Origin: Acidimicrobiaceae bacterium
Lineage (GTDB): Bacteria; Actinomycetota; Acidimicrobiia; Acidimicrobiales; Acidimicrobiaceae
DNA: 9,844 nucleotides
Direction of reading: 5' to 3'
NCBI GenBank assembly: GCA_013044365.1
Contig: JABEUP010000259.1
Location: 1 to 9,844, forward strand
This document shows, one piece after another, positions 1-6,490 of the stretch (positions are counted from its first letter, which is position 1; every line of letters starts with the position of its first letter). A program made the translations under genes and the position numbers. The notes beneath the pieces were generated by a model. It worked only from the letters and a program-made list of their open reading frames with translations. It ran no database searches and was not told the DNA's origin.

Positions 1-306
1 TCCGGTAACGTCCGTTTAATTTTGGCAGGTGGATTGAATCCCGATAACGTCGGTAGCGCGATCCGCATGGTGAGACCGTTTGGAGTCGATGTCTCCTCGG
101 GCGTAGAGGCCAAGCCCGGGAAGAAAGATCCTACTAAGCTTAGGGCGTTCATTTCAAGGTCAAGGGCTGGCTTATCTGAGATTCACGGAGTGAGCGACGA
201 TTCATATTCCGGTGTCAATCCGTTCCTTGGGGACTTGATCGCACAGAAAACGGCGATTCTTGAAAGACCTCGCGACGGGGTTTTCGATTGGGAGGAAGAG
301 CTTTGA
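1..306 (+). CDS. trpF: Phosphoribosylanthranilate isomerase, C-terminal part (5' end outside window)
   Basis: TrpF converts N-(5'-phosphoribosyl)anthranilate to CdRP, the step before indole-glycerol-phosphate synthesis, in the cytoplasm. The frame is open from base 1, so the gene is cut by the window edge and its N-terminal half, including the usual catalytic Cys, is not visible. What remains carries two hallmark stretches of the TIM-barrel end: LILAGGLNPDNV (phosphate-binding strand and helix) and PFGVDVSSGVE followed by PGKKDPTKLRAFI. The family normally ends soon after this. Here about 43 more residues follow, ending in the acidic tail FDWEEEL. The stop codon TGA at 304-306 overlaps the proposed TTG start of trpB, so the genes are co-transcribed and probably translationally coupled. 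Identity is secure; the role of the tail is unknown. Confidence 0.93.
   Translation, partial: SGNVRLILAGGLNPDNVGSAIRMVRPFGVDVSSGVEAKPGKKDPTKLRAFISRSRAGLSEIHGVSDDSYSGVNPFLGDLIAQKTAILERPRDGVFDWEEEL
291..300 (+). promoter_or_regulatory. trpB ribosome binding site that decides the start
   Basis: GGAGGAAGAG is a near-perfect Shine-Dalgarno sequence. GGAGG ends 7 nt before the TTG at 303, the ideal distance, but 16 nt before the ATG at 312. The same bases encode the Glu-rich tail of TrpF. Confidence 0.7.
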
Positions 307-1478
307 GCATCATGGGTGCGCCATCGTCATCTGGACGATTCGGAGAGTTTGGGGGACGGTTCGTACCGGAATCATTGATACCGGCCTGTTTCGAGCTCGA
401 GAAGGTGTTCACCGAGGCCTGGTCAGATCCCGAGTTCAAAAATGAATACCAACGTATACTCCGGGATTATGCAGGCCGCCCGACGCCAGTGACCGAACTG
501 CAGCGTTTTTCGGATTGGCTGGGAGTCCGGGTATTTTTGAAGAGGGAGGATCTGGCTCACACTGGCAGTCATAAGATAAACAATGTCATTGGCCAGGCTC
601 TCCTCACCAAGCGCATGGGCAAAAGCCGGATTATCGCGGAAACCGGCGCTGGCCAGCATGGTGTAGCAACCGCGACTGCGGCCGCGTTGTTAGGACTTGA
701 ATGTGTGGTCTATATGGGCGAGATTGACATAGCCCGTCAAGCTCTCAACGTCTTTCGAATGAAGCTCTTAGGGGCTTCAGTGGTTTCTGTGACTTCTGGA
801 TCACGTACTTTGAAGGATGCCATTAATGAGGCGATGCGCGAATGGGTTGCCAGCGTCGATACTACCCACTACTGCATCGGATCTGTCATGGGTCCACATC
901 CATATCCCTATATGGTTAGGGAGTTCCAACGGATTATTGGCGATGAGGCCTTGGTGCAGATGAGGCAGATTCTCGACGGCGATGTGCCCGATTATGTGGT
1001 CGCCTGCGTTGGGGGAGGTTCAAATGCAGCCGGTACATTTGTAGGGTTTGTAGATACCCGCTCCAAGTTGATCGGCGTGGAACCAGAGGGTGGCGCAGCT
1101 ATAAACCGGGGTATACCCGGAGTAGTACATGGGAGCCTTTCCAATCTATTGCAGGATGACGTGGGCCAGGTTCAAGAGGCTCATTCAATTTCAGCTGGGC
1201 TTGACTATCCTGGTGTTGGGCCGGAACATTCCTACCTGGCATCGATTGGTCGGGCGTCTTACGCGACTGCCCATGACAGTGAAGTGCTTGAGGCACTGCA
1301 GTCTCTTTCGAGGCTAGAGGGGATTATCCCTGCGCTTGAACCCGCACATGCTATCGCATACGTGATACGCGAGGCCGGTAAGACAATCCCACTGGGGTCG
1401 TCGGTTCTTATCACAATGTCTGGTCGTGGGGACAAGGATGCAGAATCAGTTGCGATGATGCTGGGAGAAAACAACTAG
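303..1478 (+). CDS. trpB: Tryptophan synthase beta chain
   Basis: TrpB is the PLP-dependent subunit that condenses indole, channelled from TrpA, with L-serine to give tryptophan. The protein is 391 aa, normal for the TrpB1 family. N-terminal GRFGEFGGRFVPE is the family signature. KREDLAHTGSHKINN holds the PLP lysine (about K91) and ETGAGQHGVATA the catalytic Glu (about E113). GGGSNAAG is the PLP phosphate loop, and SGRGDKD near the C-terminus contacts the PLP ring. I chose TTG at 303 because the Shine-Dalgarno GGAGG lies 7 nt upstream and the TTG overlaps the trpF stop (TTGA). ATG at 312 would remove three residues and is the main alternative; TTG at 288 lies upstream of that ribosome site and is unlikely. 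The stop overlaps the trpA GTG by one base. No key residue is missing. Confidence 0.97.
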   Translation: MSIMGAPSSSGRFGEFGGRFVPESLIPACFELEKVFTEAWSDPEFKNEYQRILRDYAGRPTPVTELQRFSDWLGVRVFLKREDLAHTGSHKINNVIGQALLTKRMGKSRIIAETGAGQHGVATATAAALLGLECVVYMGEIDIARQALNVFRMKLLGASVVSVTSGSRTLKDAINEAMREWVASVDTTHYCIGSVMGPHPYPYMVREFQRIIGDEALVQMRQILDGDVPDYVVACVGGGSNAAGTFVGFVDTRSKLIGVEPEGGAAINRGIPGVVHGSLSNLLQDDVGQVQEAHSISAGLDYPGVGPEHSYLASIGRASYATAHDSEVLEALQSLSRLEGIIPALEPAHAIAYVIREAGKTIPLGSSVLITMSGRGDKDAESVAMMLGENN

Positions 1479-2269
1479 TGGCAAATCAAACCTTGGGTAT
1501 GTTGGAAAAGGCACTTACCGAGAAGAGGGACGGTGGCCGAAAACTGCTAGTTCCCTATATAAGTGGTGGTTTAGGCGACTGGATTGAAACCATCCATGCG
1601 ATTATTGAGGCGGGTGCCGATGCGGTAGAGGTGGGGATTCCGTTTTCCGACCCGATCATGGATGGCCCAATCATCCAGGAGGCATCTCAAAGGGCCCTCG
1701 ATGGTGGAATAACCCCTTCTGCAATTTTGTCGGAACTGCGCAGGAATTCGTTTGCGGTACCAATTGCGGTGATGACCTACTACAACATTGTTCATCATGC
1801 CGGACACAAGCGGTTTGCCAGGGAGTTGGCCAATAGCGGTGTTTCAGGTTCAATTATTCCGGATCTGCAGCTTGACGAGGGCGGGGACTGGATCATGATG
1901 GCTGCGGAAAATGGGATTGACAACGTTTTGCTTGCAGCTCCATCCACTTCACCGGAAAGGCTTACAAGAAGCGCTGTAAGTTCACGGGGATTTGTGTATG
2001 GTGTCGGACTCATGGGCGTCACCGGTGAGCGCGCCTCTCTTGCCGATTCAGCCTCGGAGATTGCGCACAGGCTCAAGGAGTGCACCACTAGGCCGGTACT
2101 CGTCGGCGTGGGTGTTTCAAACGCCGAACAGGCAGTGCAGGTTTCGCGGGTTTCTGATGGAGTTATTGTAGGGTCGGCATTGGTACGAAGATTGTTGCAA
2201 GGCGGAGGACCGCAGTCCGCCTTCGAATTCATCAGTGAGCTTCGTAAAGGTATCGACGCGATTATCTAG
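1478..2269 (+). CDS. trpA: Tryptophan synthase alpha chain
   Basis: TrpA cleaves indole-3-glycerol phosphate to indole and glyceraldehyde-3-phosphate and passes indole to TrpB. The protein is 263 aa, standard length. The signature VEVGIPFSDPIMDGPIIQEA contains both catalytic acids (about E51 and D62). IPDLQLDEGG and the loop GLMGVTGER, which binds substrate phosphate, follow in the expected order, then VGVGVSNAEQA and DGVIVGSALV near the end. The first barrel strand reads YISGGLGDW instead of the more usual YxTAGDP, a variant I associate with some actinobacterial lineages. It starts with GTG, overlapping the trpB stop as TAGTG. A Shine-Dalgarno GGGAGA lies about 9 nt upstream inside trpB. It is the last trp gene; no strong terminator follows directly. 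Confidence 0.97.
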   Translation: MANQTLGMLEKALTEKRDGGRKLLVPYISGGLGDWIETIHAIIEAGADAVEVGIPFSDPIMDGPIIQEASQRALDGGITPSAILSELRRNSFAVPIAVMTYYNIVHHAGHKRFARELANSGVSGSIIPDLQLDEGGDWIMMAAENGIDNVLLAAPSTSPERLTRSAVSSRGFVYGVGLMGVTGERASLADSASEIAHRLKECTTRPVLVGVGVSNAEQAVQVSRVSDGVIVGSALVRRLLQGGGPQSAFEFISELRKGIDAII

Positions 2270-2572
2270 GCTGTCGTCTGTTTGAACTTTGAGCGGTAGC
2301 ATGAACATCGAAGTCGTCAATTACCGCCTGGCGCAGGGTCAGCTGTGTAAATAGTACTGACGGGCAGCGAATTGCATTTGCTTGCCGGCCTCGGGGTACC
2401 ATATGCGAGAATCACAGATCTTGAGATGTCTAGACCTTGAGTGGTAGGTTTCGCCTGGCGTACTTGATATTTGCGTTCGTAGCTAATAACCGCAGCTGCC
2501 TTGTTCCGGAACGTGGGTTAACTTCTTCAGCGTCCCTGCTGCCCAATTATGAAAACATGGTTCATTTACGTC

Positions 2573-2585
2573 ATGTAAGTTACAT
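2573..2585. repeat. 13-bp palindrome ATGTAAGTTACAT
   Basis: Perfect inverted repeat with 6-base arms around a central G. It shares its TTACAT arm with the hairpin that follows at 2580-2615. The preceding TTACGTCATGTAA offers yet another TTAC/GTAA pairing, so the hairpins are mutually exclusive. Function unknown. Confidence 0.5.
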
Positions 2586-2615
2586 TTCAAATATTTTGAG
2601 CAGTTTTGAATGTAA
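2580..2615 (-). terminator. Possible weak terminator behind the DUF302 gene
   Basis: TTACATT (2580-2586) pairs with AATGTAA (2609-2615). After one bulged T, CAAA pairs with TTTG, leaving a 13-nt loop. It sits 7 nt beyond the DUF302 stop codon, where a terminator belongs. The stem is AT-rich and no run of U follows on the minus strand. On the + strand TCGAATTTTAG follows, so it may instead, or also, end trp transcription. Confidence 0.3.
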
Positions 2616-2622
2616 TCGAATT

Positions 2623-2994
2623 TTAGTCCATTTGATCCAGAGCTTTTGTCAACAGCGCCGCTGCCTCGTCTGCCAAAGGCTGCATCTGAGAGTCGGTAAT
2701 TAGATCATGGGGATCAATGATCGAAATGTTGGTACCACTTCCATCTTTCCTAAGCACGACGTTGCAGGGCATTAGAAGCGAAAATGACACGTCCGCATTG
2801 AGCGCCTCGTTCGCAAGTTTGGGATTACAAGCTCCAAGGATTACTAGTGGCTCTCTATCGACGCCGATTTTTGATTTTAATGTGGCAGCAACGTCGATCT
2901 CTGTCAGCACGCCAAAACCGAAGGTTTTGAGGGAGTCCGTAATCGCAGTTTTTGCCTGATCGAGGGGCATATTGATCGTTTTGGAAAATGCCAC
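2623..2994 (-). CDS. DUF302 domain protein
   Basis: A 123-aa protein made almost entirely of one DUF302 domain. Family signatures are GFGVLTEIDVAATLKSKIGV at about residues 26-45, then VILGACNPKLANEAL (Cys56) and LLMPCNVVLR (Cys77), then SIIDP. It has no signal peptide or membrane segment, so it is probably cytoplasmic. The biochemical role of DUF302 is not established. Such genes are often found beside heavy-metal, copper or sulfur-oxidation genes and CsoR-type repressors, and the two conserved cysteines would suit metal or sulfur chemistry; this is inference. The start is GTG, with Shine-Dalgarno GGTGAGGT 6 nt upstream. The gene stands alone, with its own promoter overlapped by a palindrome that resembles a metal-repressor operator. 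No repressor gene is in the window. Confidence 0.9.
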   Translation of the reverse strand: MAFSKTINMPLDQAKTAITDSLKTFGFGVLTEIDVAATLKSKIGVDREPLVILGACNPKLANEALNADVSFSLLMPCNVVLRKDGSGTNISIIDPHDLITDSQMQPLADEAAALLTKALDQMD

Positions 2995-3034
2995 TTGTTG
3001 ACCTCACCTATTCTGTTAATTAAGCTCTCTGTCT

Positions 3035-3040
3035 AGTATA
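3035..3040 (-). promoter_or_regulatory. -10 element of the DUF302 promoter
   Basis: On the minus strand this reads TATACT, close to the TATAAT consensus, about 40 nt upstream of the GTG start. No good -35 box is present 16-18 nt further upstream, where the sequence is around AACCCG. This is consistent with a weak or activator-dependent promoter. The palindrome at 3037-3054 overlaps it. Confidence 0.45.
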
Positions 3041-3054
3041 CCAGGTGGGGTATA
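3037..3054. promoter_or_regulatory. Candidate CsoR-family operator
   Basis: TATACC-AGGTGG-GGTATA is a perfect inverted repeat (6-base arms, 6-base centre) with a G-tract in the middle. It lies over the -10/-35 spacer of the DUF302 promoter. Operators of the CsoR/RcnR/CstR repressor family are typically A/T-rich inverted repeats flanking a G/C tract of this kind. The assignment is by resemblance only. Confidence 0.45.
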
Positions 3055-3067
3055 AGAACGGGTTCTT
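3054..3067. repeat. 14-bp palindrome next to the candidate operator
   Basis: AAGAAC-GG-GTTCTT is a perfect inverted repeat that shares its first base with the preceding palindrome. It falls at the -35 region of the DUF302 promoter, so it could be a second regulator site. No regulator is identifiable. Confidence 0.4.
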
Positions 3068-3097
3068 CATGTTGTTGGGTGGTAAGTTAATTCCGGA

Positions 3098-3112
3098 GGG
3101 GCTAGTAGCCCC
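3098..3112 (-). terminator. Hairpin downstream of the UbiB-like gene
   Basis: GGGGCT-AGT-AGCCCC forms a 6-bp GC-rich stem with a 3-nt loop, about 26 nt beyond the stop codon of the minus-strand kinase-like gene. No U-tract follows on the minus strand, so intrinsic termination would be weak. It also insulates the DUF302 promoter from read-through. Confidence 0.4.
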
Positions 3113-3137
3113 GGCCTAAGAGTTAGAGCGAGGATAG

Positions 3138-4778
3138 CTATCTTTTCCGAAAGCCCGCGAAGACCCTTTTCTTCGCTTTGGCGCGGTTTTGCATTCTCTT
3201 TCGTATCACCTCGCGCCTTTCATGCAGTTCTTGGTAGGTTATCTGCTGTACAGAACTGTCAAGTCCCAGTGACCCTCTGACTCCCTCGAGGTCCACCGGT
3301 ATGTTTCTGGGATCGATACCGACATCGCTGGCAATTTTTGCACCATGCTTGGTTGCAAAGTAGGTTGCCAAGGAAGTTATCTCGGCAAAGATGTCGACAT
3401 CGGGAGCATACTTTGGCATGGATGAATCGAGAAACAGCATGTTCTTGATAAAAAGCATCAGCTCCTTGGGCATTTTTGCTCCATAGCCCAGCAAAGCCTT
3501 GGTTATCTCGCGGACTTGGGCACTTAGTTCCTCGGGAGTGAGTGTTGTCGGGTCAATTGGAGGCCCGTCTAACCCAAGGTCACTGATTACCTCTTCGATT
3601 TCGGTATCAACCGGCAGTGCACCCAGATCACGCAGGGCTGTCACCTGCATGCGCACATCGTTGATTGTTCCTCCCATAAGCAGACGGAGAAACGCGAGCC
3701 GTTTTGCTTCACTTAACCTGCCCGTCATCCCATAATCTAGGAGTGCGACCACACCATCGGGCTGTACCAGGAGATTTCCACCATGGAGGTCTCCGTGGAA
3801 TATCCCAAATATCATCGCTCCCTCCATGAACGCAATCATTCCTGCCCGAATTACTTCCGAAGTATCAATTCCGACATTCCGCATTCCGGTAACGTCATCC
3901 CAGGCGTAACCAGAAAGTCTCTCCATAACGAGAACTTTGCGGGTAACGTACTTTGGATGAGGTCTGGGAACAACCAATGCGGTTTGGTTAGTCTGGACAA
4001 GTATTCTGGCGATATCCAACATGTTGGCAGCCTCGAGTCGGAAGTCAAGTTCTTCCACAATCGTCTCCGCGAAGACTTCCACCAGTGATGGGGGATTGGC
4101 GAGGGAGGTGACTGGAATTCTTCCCACAAGTGCAGGGGCAAACCAACTCATTGCGGCTAGGTCTTCACGGATCGCCCGGTCGATAGTGGAACGTTGCACC
4201 TTCACCACGACTTCTTCGCCTGTCCTGAGTCTGGCAATGTGAACCTGGGCTATAGAGGCTGCGGCTAGCGCGGTTTGATCAAATTCCGAGAAAAGCTCCT
4301 CGAGCTCCTGGCCAAGTTCGTTCTCAATAGTTGACCTTACGAGATTGAATGACTCCGGGCTGACTTGATCCCGCAACATTTTGAACTCGTTTACCAATTC
4401 CGGCGGAAATAGTCCTTCCCCGCTGGAGATGATCTGGCCCAGCTTGATGTATGTTGGTCCAAGCGCTTCAAATGCGGTCCGGAGGCGACGTGCCAGGCCG
4501 GAGCGCGAATAACTGCGGGATTGCTTTTGATCAAATAGCCGCCATGCTCCGACTGCCTTTCCCAGATAGTAGGCGGTGGTCGTTACCCGTAATCCCGGGG
4601 GAAGGCGCCTCTTTCTTAGGAGTTCCGGCACCTCCTGCCTCGATGTGACGCGAATGGAATCTATTGCATCCAGCCACTCCAATTGCTGAGGGTCTATCAG
4701 CCACGGTGGTTGGTTCGAAAAGGCTCCGAATGTCTTGTCGGAAGGAGACATTCTATAACTGTTGTTTGTCGTGCGCAT
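3138..4778 (-). CDS. UbiB/ABC1/ADCK-family kinase-like ATPase
   Basis: A member of the atypical protein-kinase-like family that includes UbiB and COQ8, thought to act as ATPases supporting isoprenoid-quinone or membrane-lipid metabolism. The family signature LGPTYIKLGQ (KxGQ, about residues 112-115) precedes the core. The Ala-rich loop AAASIAQVH (about 173-180) replaces the usual Gly-rich loop. VVVKVQR supplies the ATP lysine (about K193), EELDF is the ExD motif (about 242-246), HGDLHGGN is the catalytic loop (about 328-335), and LLDYGMTG stands in for DFG. The C-terminal membrane helices of proteobacterial UbiB are absent; the protein ends in a very basic tail. I chose ATG at 4778 (546 aa) because GGGAAAGA lies just upstream. 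GTG 4853 and ATG 4832 give N-terminal extensions without a family match. The exact substrate is unknown, and this lineage may use menaquinone instead of ubiquinone. Confidence 0.9.
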   Translation of the reverse strand: MRTTNNSYRMSPSDKTFGAFSNQPPWLIDPQQLEWLDAIDSIRVTSRQEVPELLRKRRLPPGLRVTTTAYYLGKAVGAWRLFDQKQSRSYSRSGLARRLRTAFEALGPTYIKLGQIISSGEGLFPPELVNEFKMLRDQVSPESFNLVRSTIENELGQELEELFSEFDQTALAAASIAQVHIARLRTGEEVVVKVQRSTIDRAIREDLAAMSWFAPALVGRIPVTSLANPPSLVEVFAETIVEELDFRLEAANMLDIARILVQTNQTALVVPRPHPKYVTRKVLVMERLSGYAWDDVTGMRNVGIDTSEVIRAGMIAFMEGAMIFGIFHGDLHGGNLLVQPDGVVALLDYGMTGRLSEAKRLAFLRLLMGGTINDVRMQVTALRDLGALPVDTEIEEVISDLGLDGPPIDPTTLTPEELSAQVREITKALLGYGAKMPKELMLFIKNMLFLDSSMPKYAPDVDIFAEITSLATYFATKHGAKIASDVGIDPRNIPVDLEGVRGSLGLDSSVQQITYQELHERREVIRKRMQNRAKAKKRVFAGFRKR

Positions 4779-4827
4779 TCTTTCCCGTGAGAACGTTGAT
4801 ATTGCTATACAGCCTAGTTCCGGCCCG

Positions 4828-4855
4828 AACATATGTTGTGACGGGATGACCACAA
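4828..4855 (-). promoter_or_regulatory. Weak candidate promoter for the UbiB-like gene
   Basis: On the minus strand TTGTGG (-35, 4850-4855) and TATGTT (-10, 4828-4833) are separated by 16 nt. Transcription would begin near 4821, upstream of the chosen ATG at 4778. A separate promoter is expected because a strong terminator lies between fabF and this gene. The match to consensus is only moderate. Confidence 0.25.
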
Positions 4856-4889
4856 GAGACAGATTTTCAGTGCTTATACGTCAAATAAT

Positions 4890-4920
4890 AAAGGGAGGCC
4901 GGTTGATAAGGCCTCCCTTT
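4890..4920 (-). terminator. Strong intrinsic terminator of the fab operon
   Basis: AAAGGGAGGCC (4890-4900) pairs perfectly with GGCCTCCCTTT (4910-4920): an 11-bp stem with a 9-nt loop. On the minus strand the stem ends in TTT and runs into ATTATTT, a usable U-tract. It begins 17 nt after the fabF stop and separates the fab operon from the downstream UbiB-like gene. Confidence 0.88.
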
Positions 4921-4937
4921 ATGCGAGTTTATAGTCA

Positions 4938-6149
4938 CTATTCCGGCGGTACGAGCACAATCGAGCTGTTATGACCTCCAAATCCAAATGAATTCGAGAT
5001 TACCGGACCGGCACTCATTTTGCGTGGTTCGTTTATGACTATATCAAGGTGTATATCGGGATCAATGTTTTTGGTATTTGCGGTTGGAGCGATGTAGCCA
5101 TTCTCAATCGTCAAGGCCGCTGCCGCTATACCTAGCGCCCCAGCTCCACCAAGCGCGTGTCCAAGGGCACCTTTGATGGAGGTCGTTGGGGGAGCATCAG
5201 GTCCAAATATTGAAATAATTGCTTCCGATTCCGAGAGGTCATTGAGTGGGGTAGAGGTGCCATGCGCGTTTATATGAACGATTTCGTTGGGTTGAATTCC
5301 GGAATCCTCAAGGGCGAGTTTCATGCAACTAGCTGCTCCAACTCCATGAGGAGCGGGTGCAGTAATGTGGAATGCGTCCGCATTGGATCCCGAGCCAGCA
5401 ATAATGGCATAGATCTTCGCACCCCTGGCTTTTGCGAATTCAAGTTCTTCCAAAACTAGGACTGCGCCGCCCTCCGTCATAACAAATCCATCGCGGTCCT
5501 TATCAAAGGGCCTTGATATATTTACGTTGGACATTGCAGTCATATTTACAAATCCAGCGTATGCAGTCGAGGTTAGTGCCGCCTCGGTACCTCCTGCCAG
5601 CATGACTTTGCATCTTCCCGAGGCAATGGTCTTGGCTGCCCTTATAATCGCATGTGCACCAGCTGCGCAGGCAGTCACAGTGGTCTCGCAAGGGCCATGG
5701 TACCCGTATCGCATTGAAAGTGACGCCGAACTCGCATTAGCCATCATCAAGGGAACGAGGAAGGGGCTTACCCTGCTGGCACCCTTTTCATACTGTAGGA
5801 CGACTTGGTTTTCGAGACTCTCAAGGCCTCCGACTCCAGTGCCCATCATGATGCCAACCATCGCTGGATCCACGTGGAACTCCCCGGCGTCGGCGAGTGC
5901 CAGATCGGCCGCTGCGATGCCAAACTGATTGTATCTGTCAGTCCGGCGAATCTCTTTCGGGTTTAGCCAGGTAGAAGGCTCGAAATCAAGAATGTGTCGG
6001 TCACCTGTGACCTCAGCCTGGGAGATCCCTTTCCAAAATGCGTCCTTACCGATACCGACGCAGGTAACTGCCCCAATTCCAGTAATAGCTACCTTGTAAG
6101 GTGCTTCGATTCCGTCACTTGGACCAGACGGACCCCAGGTGAGCTTCAT
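4938..6149 (-). CDS. fabF: Beta-ketoacyl-ACP synthase II (KAS II)
   Basis: FabF elongates acyl-ACP by decarboxylative condensation with malonyl-ACP. The 403-aa protein has the full thiolase-fold KAS signature: active-site cysteine in VTACAAGAHAI (about C161), first histidine in INAHGTSTPLND (about H296), and Lys and second histidine in SIKGALGHALGGAG (about K326 and H331). The terminal gate motif SNSFGFGGHN is also present. The Cys-His-His triad identifies a KAS I/II enzyme rather than the Cys-His-Asn FabH type. About 17 residues precede the usual start of the domain (YKVAITGIG). The ATG is still favoured because it overlaps the acpP stop (TAATG), which links FabF translation to its carrier protein. 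Last gene of the operon, followed by a strong terminator. A FabB-like role cannot be excluded from sequence alone. Confidence 0.95.
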   Translation of the reverse strand: MKLTWGPSGPSDGIEAPYKVAITGIGAVTCVGIGKDAFWKGISQAEVTGDRHILDFEPSTWLNPKEIRRTDRYNQFGIAAADLALADAGEFHVDPAMVGIMMGTGVGGLESLENQVVLQYEKGASRVSPFLVPLMMANASSASLSMRYGYHGPCETTVTACAAGAHAIIRAAKTIASGRCKVMLAGGTEAALTSTAYAGFVNMTAMSNVNISRPFDKDRDGFVMTEGGAVLVLEELEFAKARGAKIYAIIAGSGSNADAFHITAPAPHGVGAASCMKLALEDSGIQPNEIVHINAHGTSTPLNDLSESEAIISIFGPDAPPTTSIKGALGHALGGAGALGIAAAALTIENGYIAPTANTKNIDPDIHLDIVINEPRKMSAGPVISNSFGFGGHNSSIVLVPPE

Positions 6150-6388
6150 TACAGTTTCACCGTAACTAGCGCATACGCACCGGCAACCGTTTCAACACCA
6201 TCAAGCTCAGATTCCTCAACAGTAATGTCAAAAGCCTCTTCGAGCGCCATCACCAACTCCACGAGATCGAGCGAGTCCGCATCGAGATCCTCAGCAAACC
6301 TGGCTTCCAGGGTGACTTGTTCAGGCTCAACGCCTAACACCTCCACAGCACAACTGCGAAACTTTTCAAAAGTAGCTTGATCGTCCAT
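6149..6388 (-). CDS. acpP: Acyl carrier protein
   Basis: AcpP carries growing fatty-acyl chains on a 4'-phosphopantetheine arm. With the ATG at 6388 it is 79 aa, the normal size, and acidic. The attachment serine is Ser39 in EDLDADSLDLVEL, followed by the helix MALEEAFDI that partner enzymes recognise. The frame is open upstream to 6424, but the shorter start is right: AAAGGAAG lies 3 nt upstream, and the first 12 extra residues match no ACP. The gene sits between fabG and fabF. A leader of about 100 nt with a strong ribosome site separates it from fabG, so it can be translated independently and at a high level. Its stop overlaps the fabF start. Confidence 0.95.
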   Translation of the reverse strand: MDDQATFEKFRSCAVEVLGVEPEQVTLEARFAEDLDADSLDLVELVMALEEAFDITVEESELDGVETVAGAYALVTVKL

Positions 6389-6391
6389 TTT

Positions 6392-6399
6392 CTTCCTTT
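6392..6399 (-). promoter_or_regulatory. acpP ribosome binding site
   Basis: The minus strand reads AAAGGAAG, ending 3 nt before the ATG at 6388 (core AGGA 5 nt away). It fixes the start of AcpP and rules out the longer frame beginning at 6424. Confidence 0.7.
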
Positions 6400-6418
6400 C
6401 ATAGTTAATTATAGGTTC

Positions 6419-6434
6419 AGCCATTTGGATGGCT
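6419..6434. repeat. Hairpin in the acpP leader
   Basis: AGCCAT-TTGG-ATGGCT forms a 6-bp stem with a 4-nt loop, about 30 nt upstream of the acpP start in the fabG-acpP gap. No U-tract follows on the minus strand. It may stabilise a processed acpP-fabF transcript; this is inference. Confidence 0.4.
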
Positions 6435-6490
6435 TTAACGGCAAGGTTTAGGTCATACCGGATTACATCCAGTCTTCTATCTCATCGGTT

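Larger units (their letters stand above)
2270..2622. other. Non-coding gap between trpA and the DUF302 gene
   Basis: About 350 bases lie between two convergent genes. I find no convincing coding sequence, RNA gene or strong intrinsic terminator here. Visible structure is limited. The 9-base palindrome CGCCTGGCG occurs twice (2325-2333 and 2452-2460). A weak GTCAG/CTGAC stem lies near 2338-2361. A cluster of TTAC/GTAA repeats sits at 2566-2615. Confidence 0.6.

Noticed and set aside
1795..2232. 145-codon antisense frame inside trpA
   Set aside because: A shadow of trpA codon structure: low-complexity Ser/Pro/Thr composition and no domain.
2301..2351. Short ATG frame after trpA (MNIEVVNYRLAQGQLCK)
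   Set aside because: Only about 16 codons, a weak ribosome site and no recognisable peptide; treated as chance.
2325..2460. Two copies of CGCCTGGCG as a repeat element
   Set aside because: Only 9 bases long and self-complementary; two copies 127 bases apart can occur by chance, and the flanks do not match.
2437..2703. 88-codon + strand open frame in the trpA-DUF302 gap
   Set aside because: It starts with TTG, has no ribosome site or family resemblance, and runs antisense into the well-supported DUF302 gene.
5994..6380. 128-codon + strand frame across the fabF/acpP junction
   Set aside because: Antisense to two certain genes; Ser/Thr-rich translation typical of a shadow frame.
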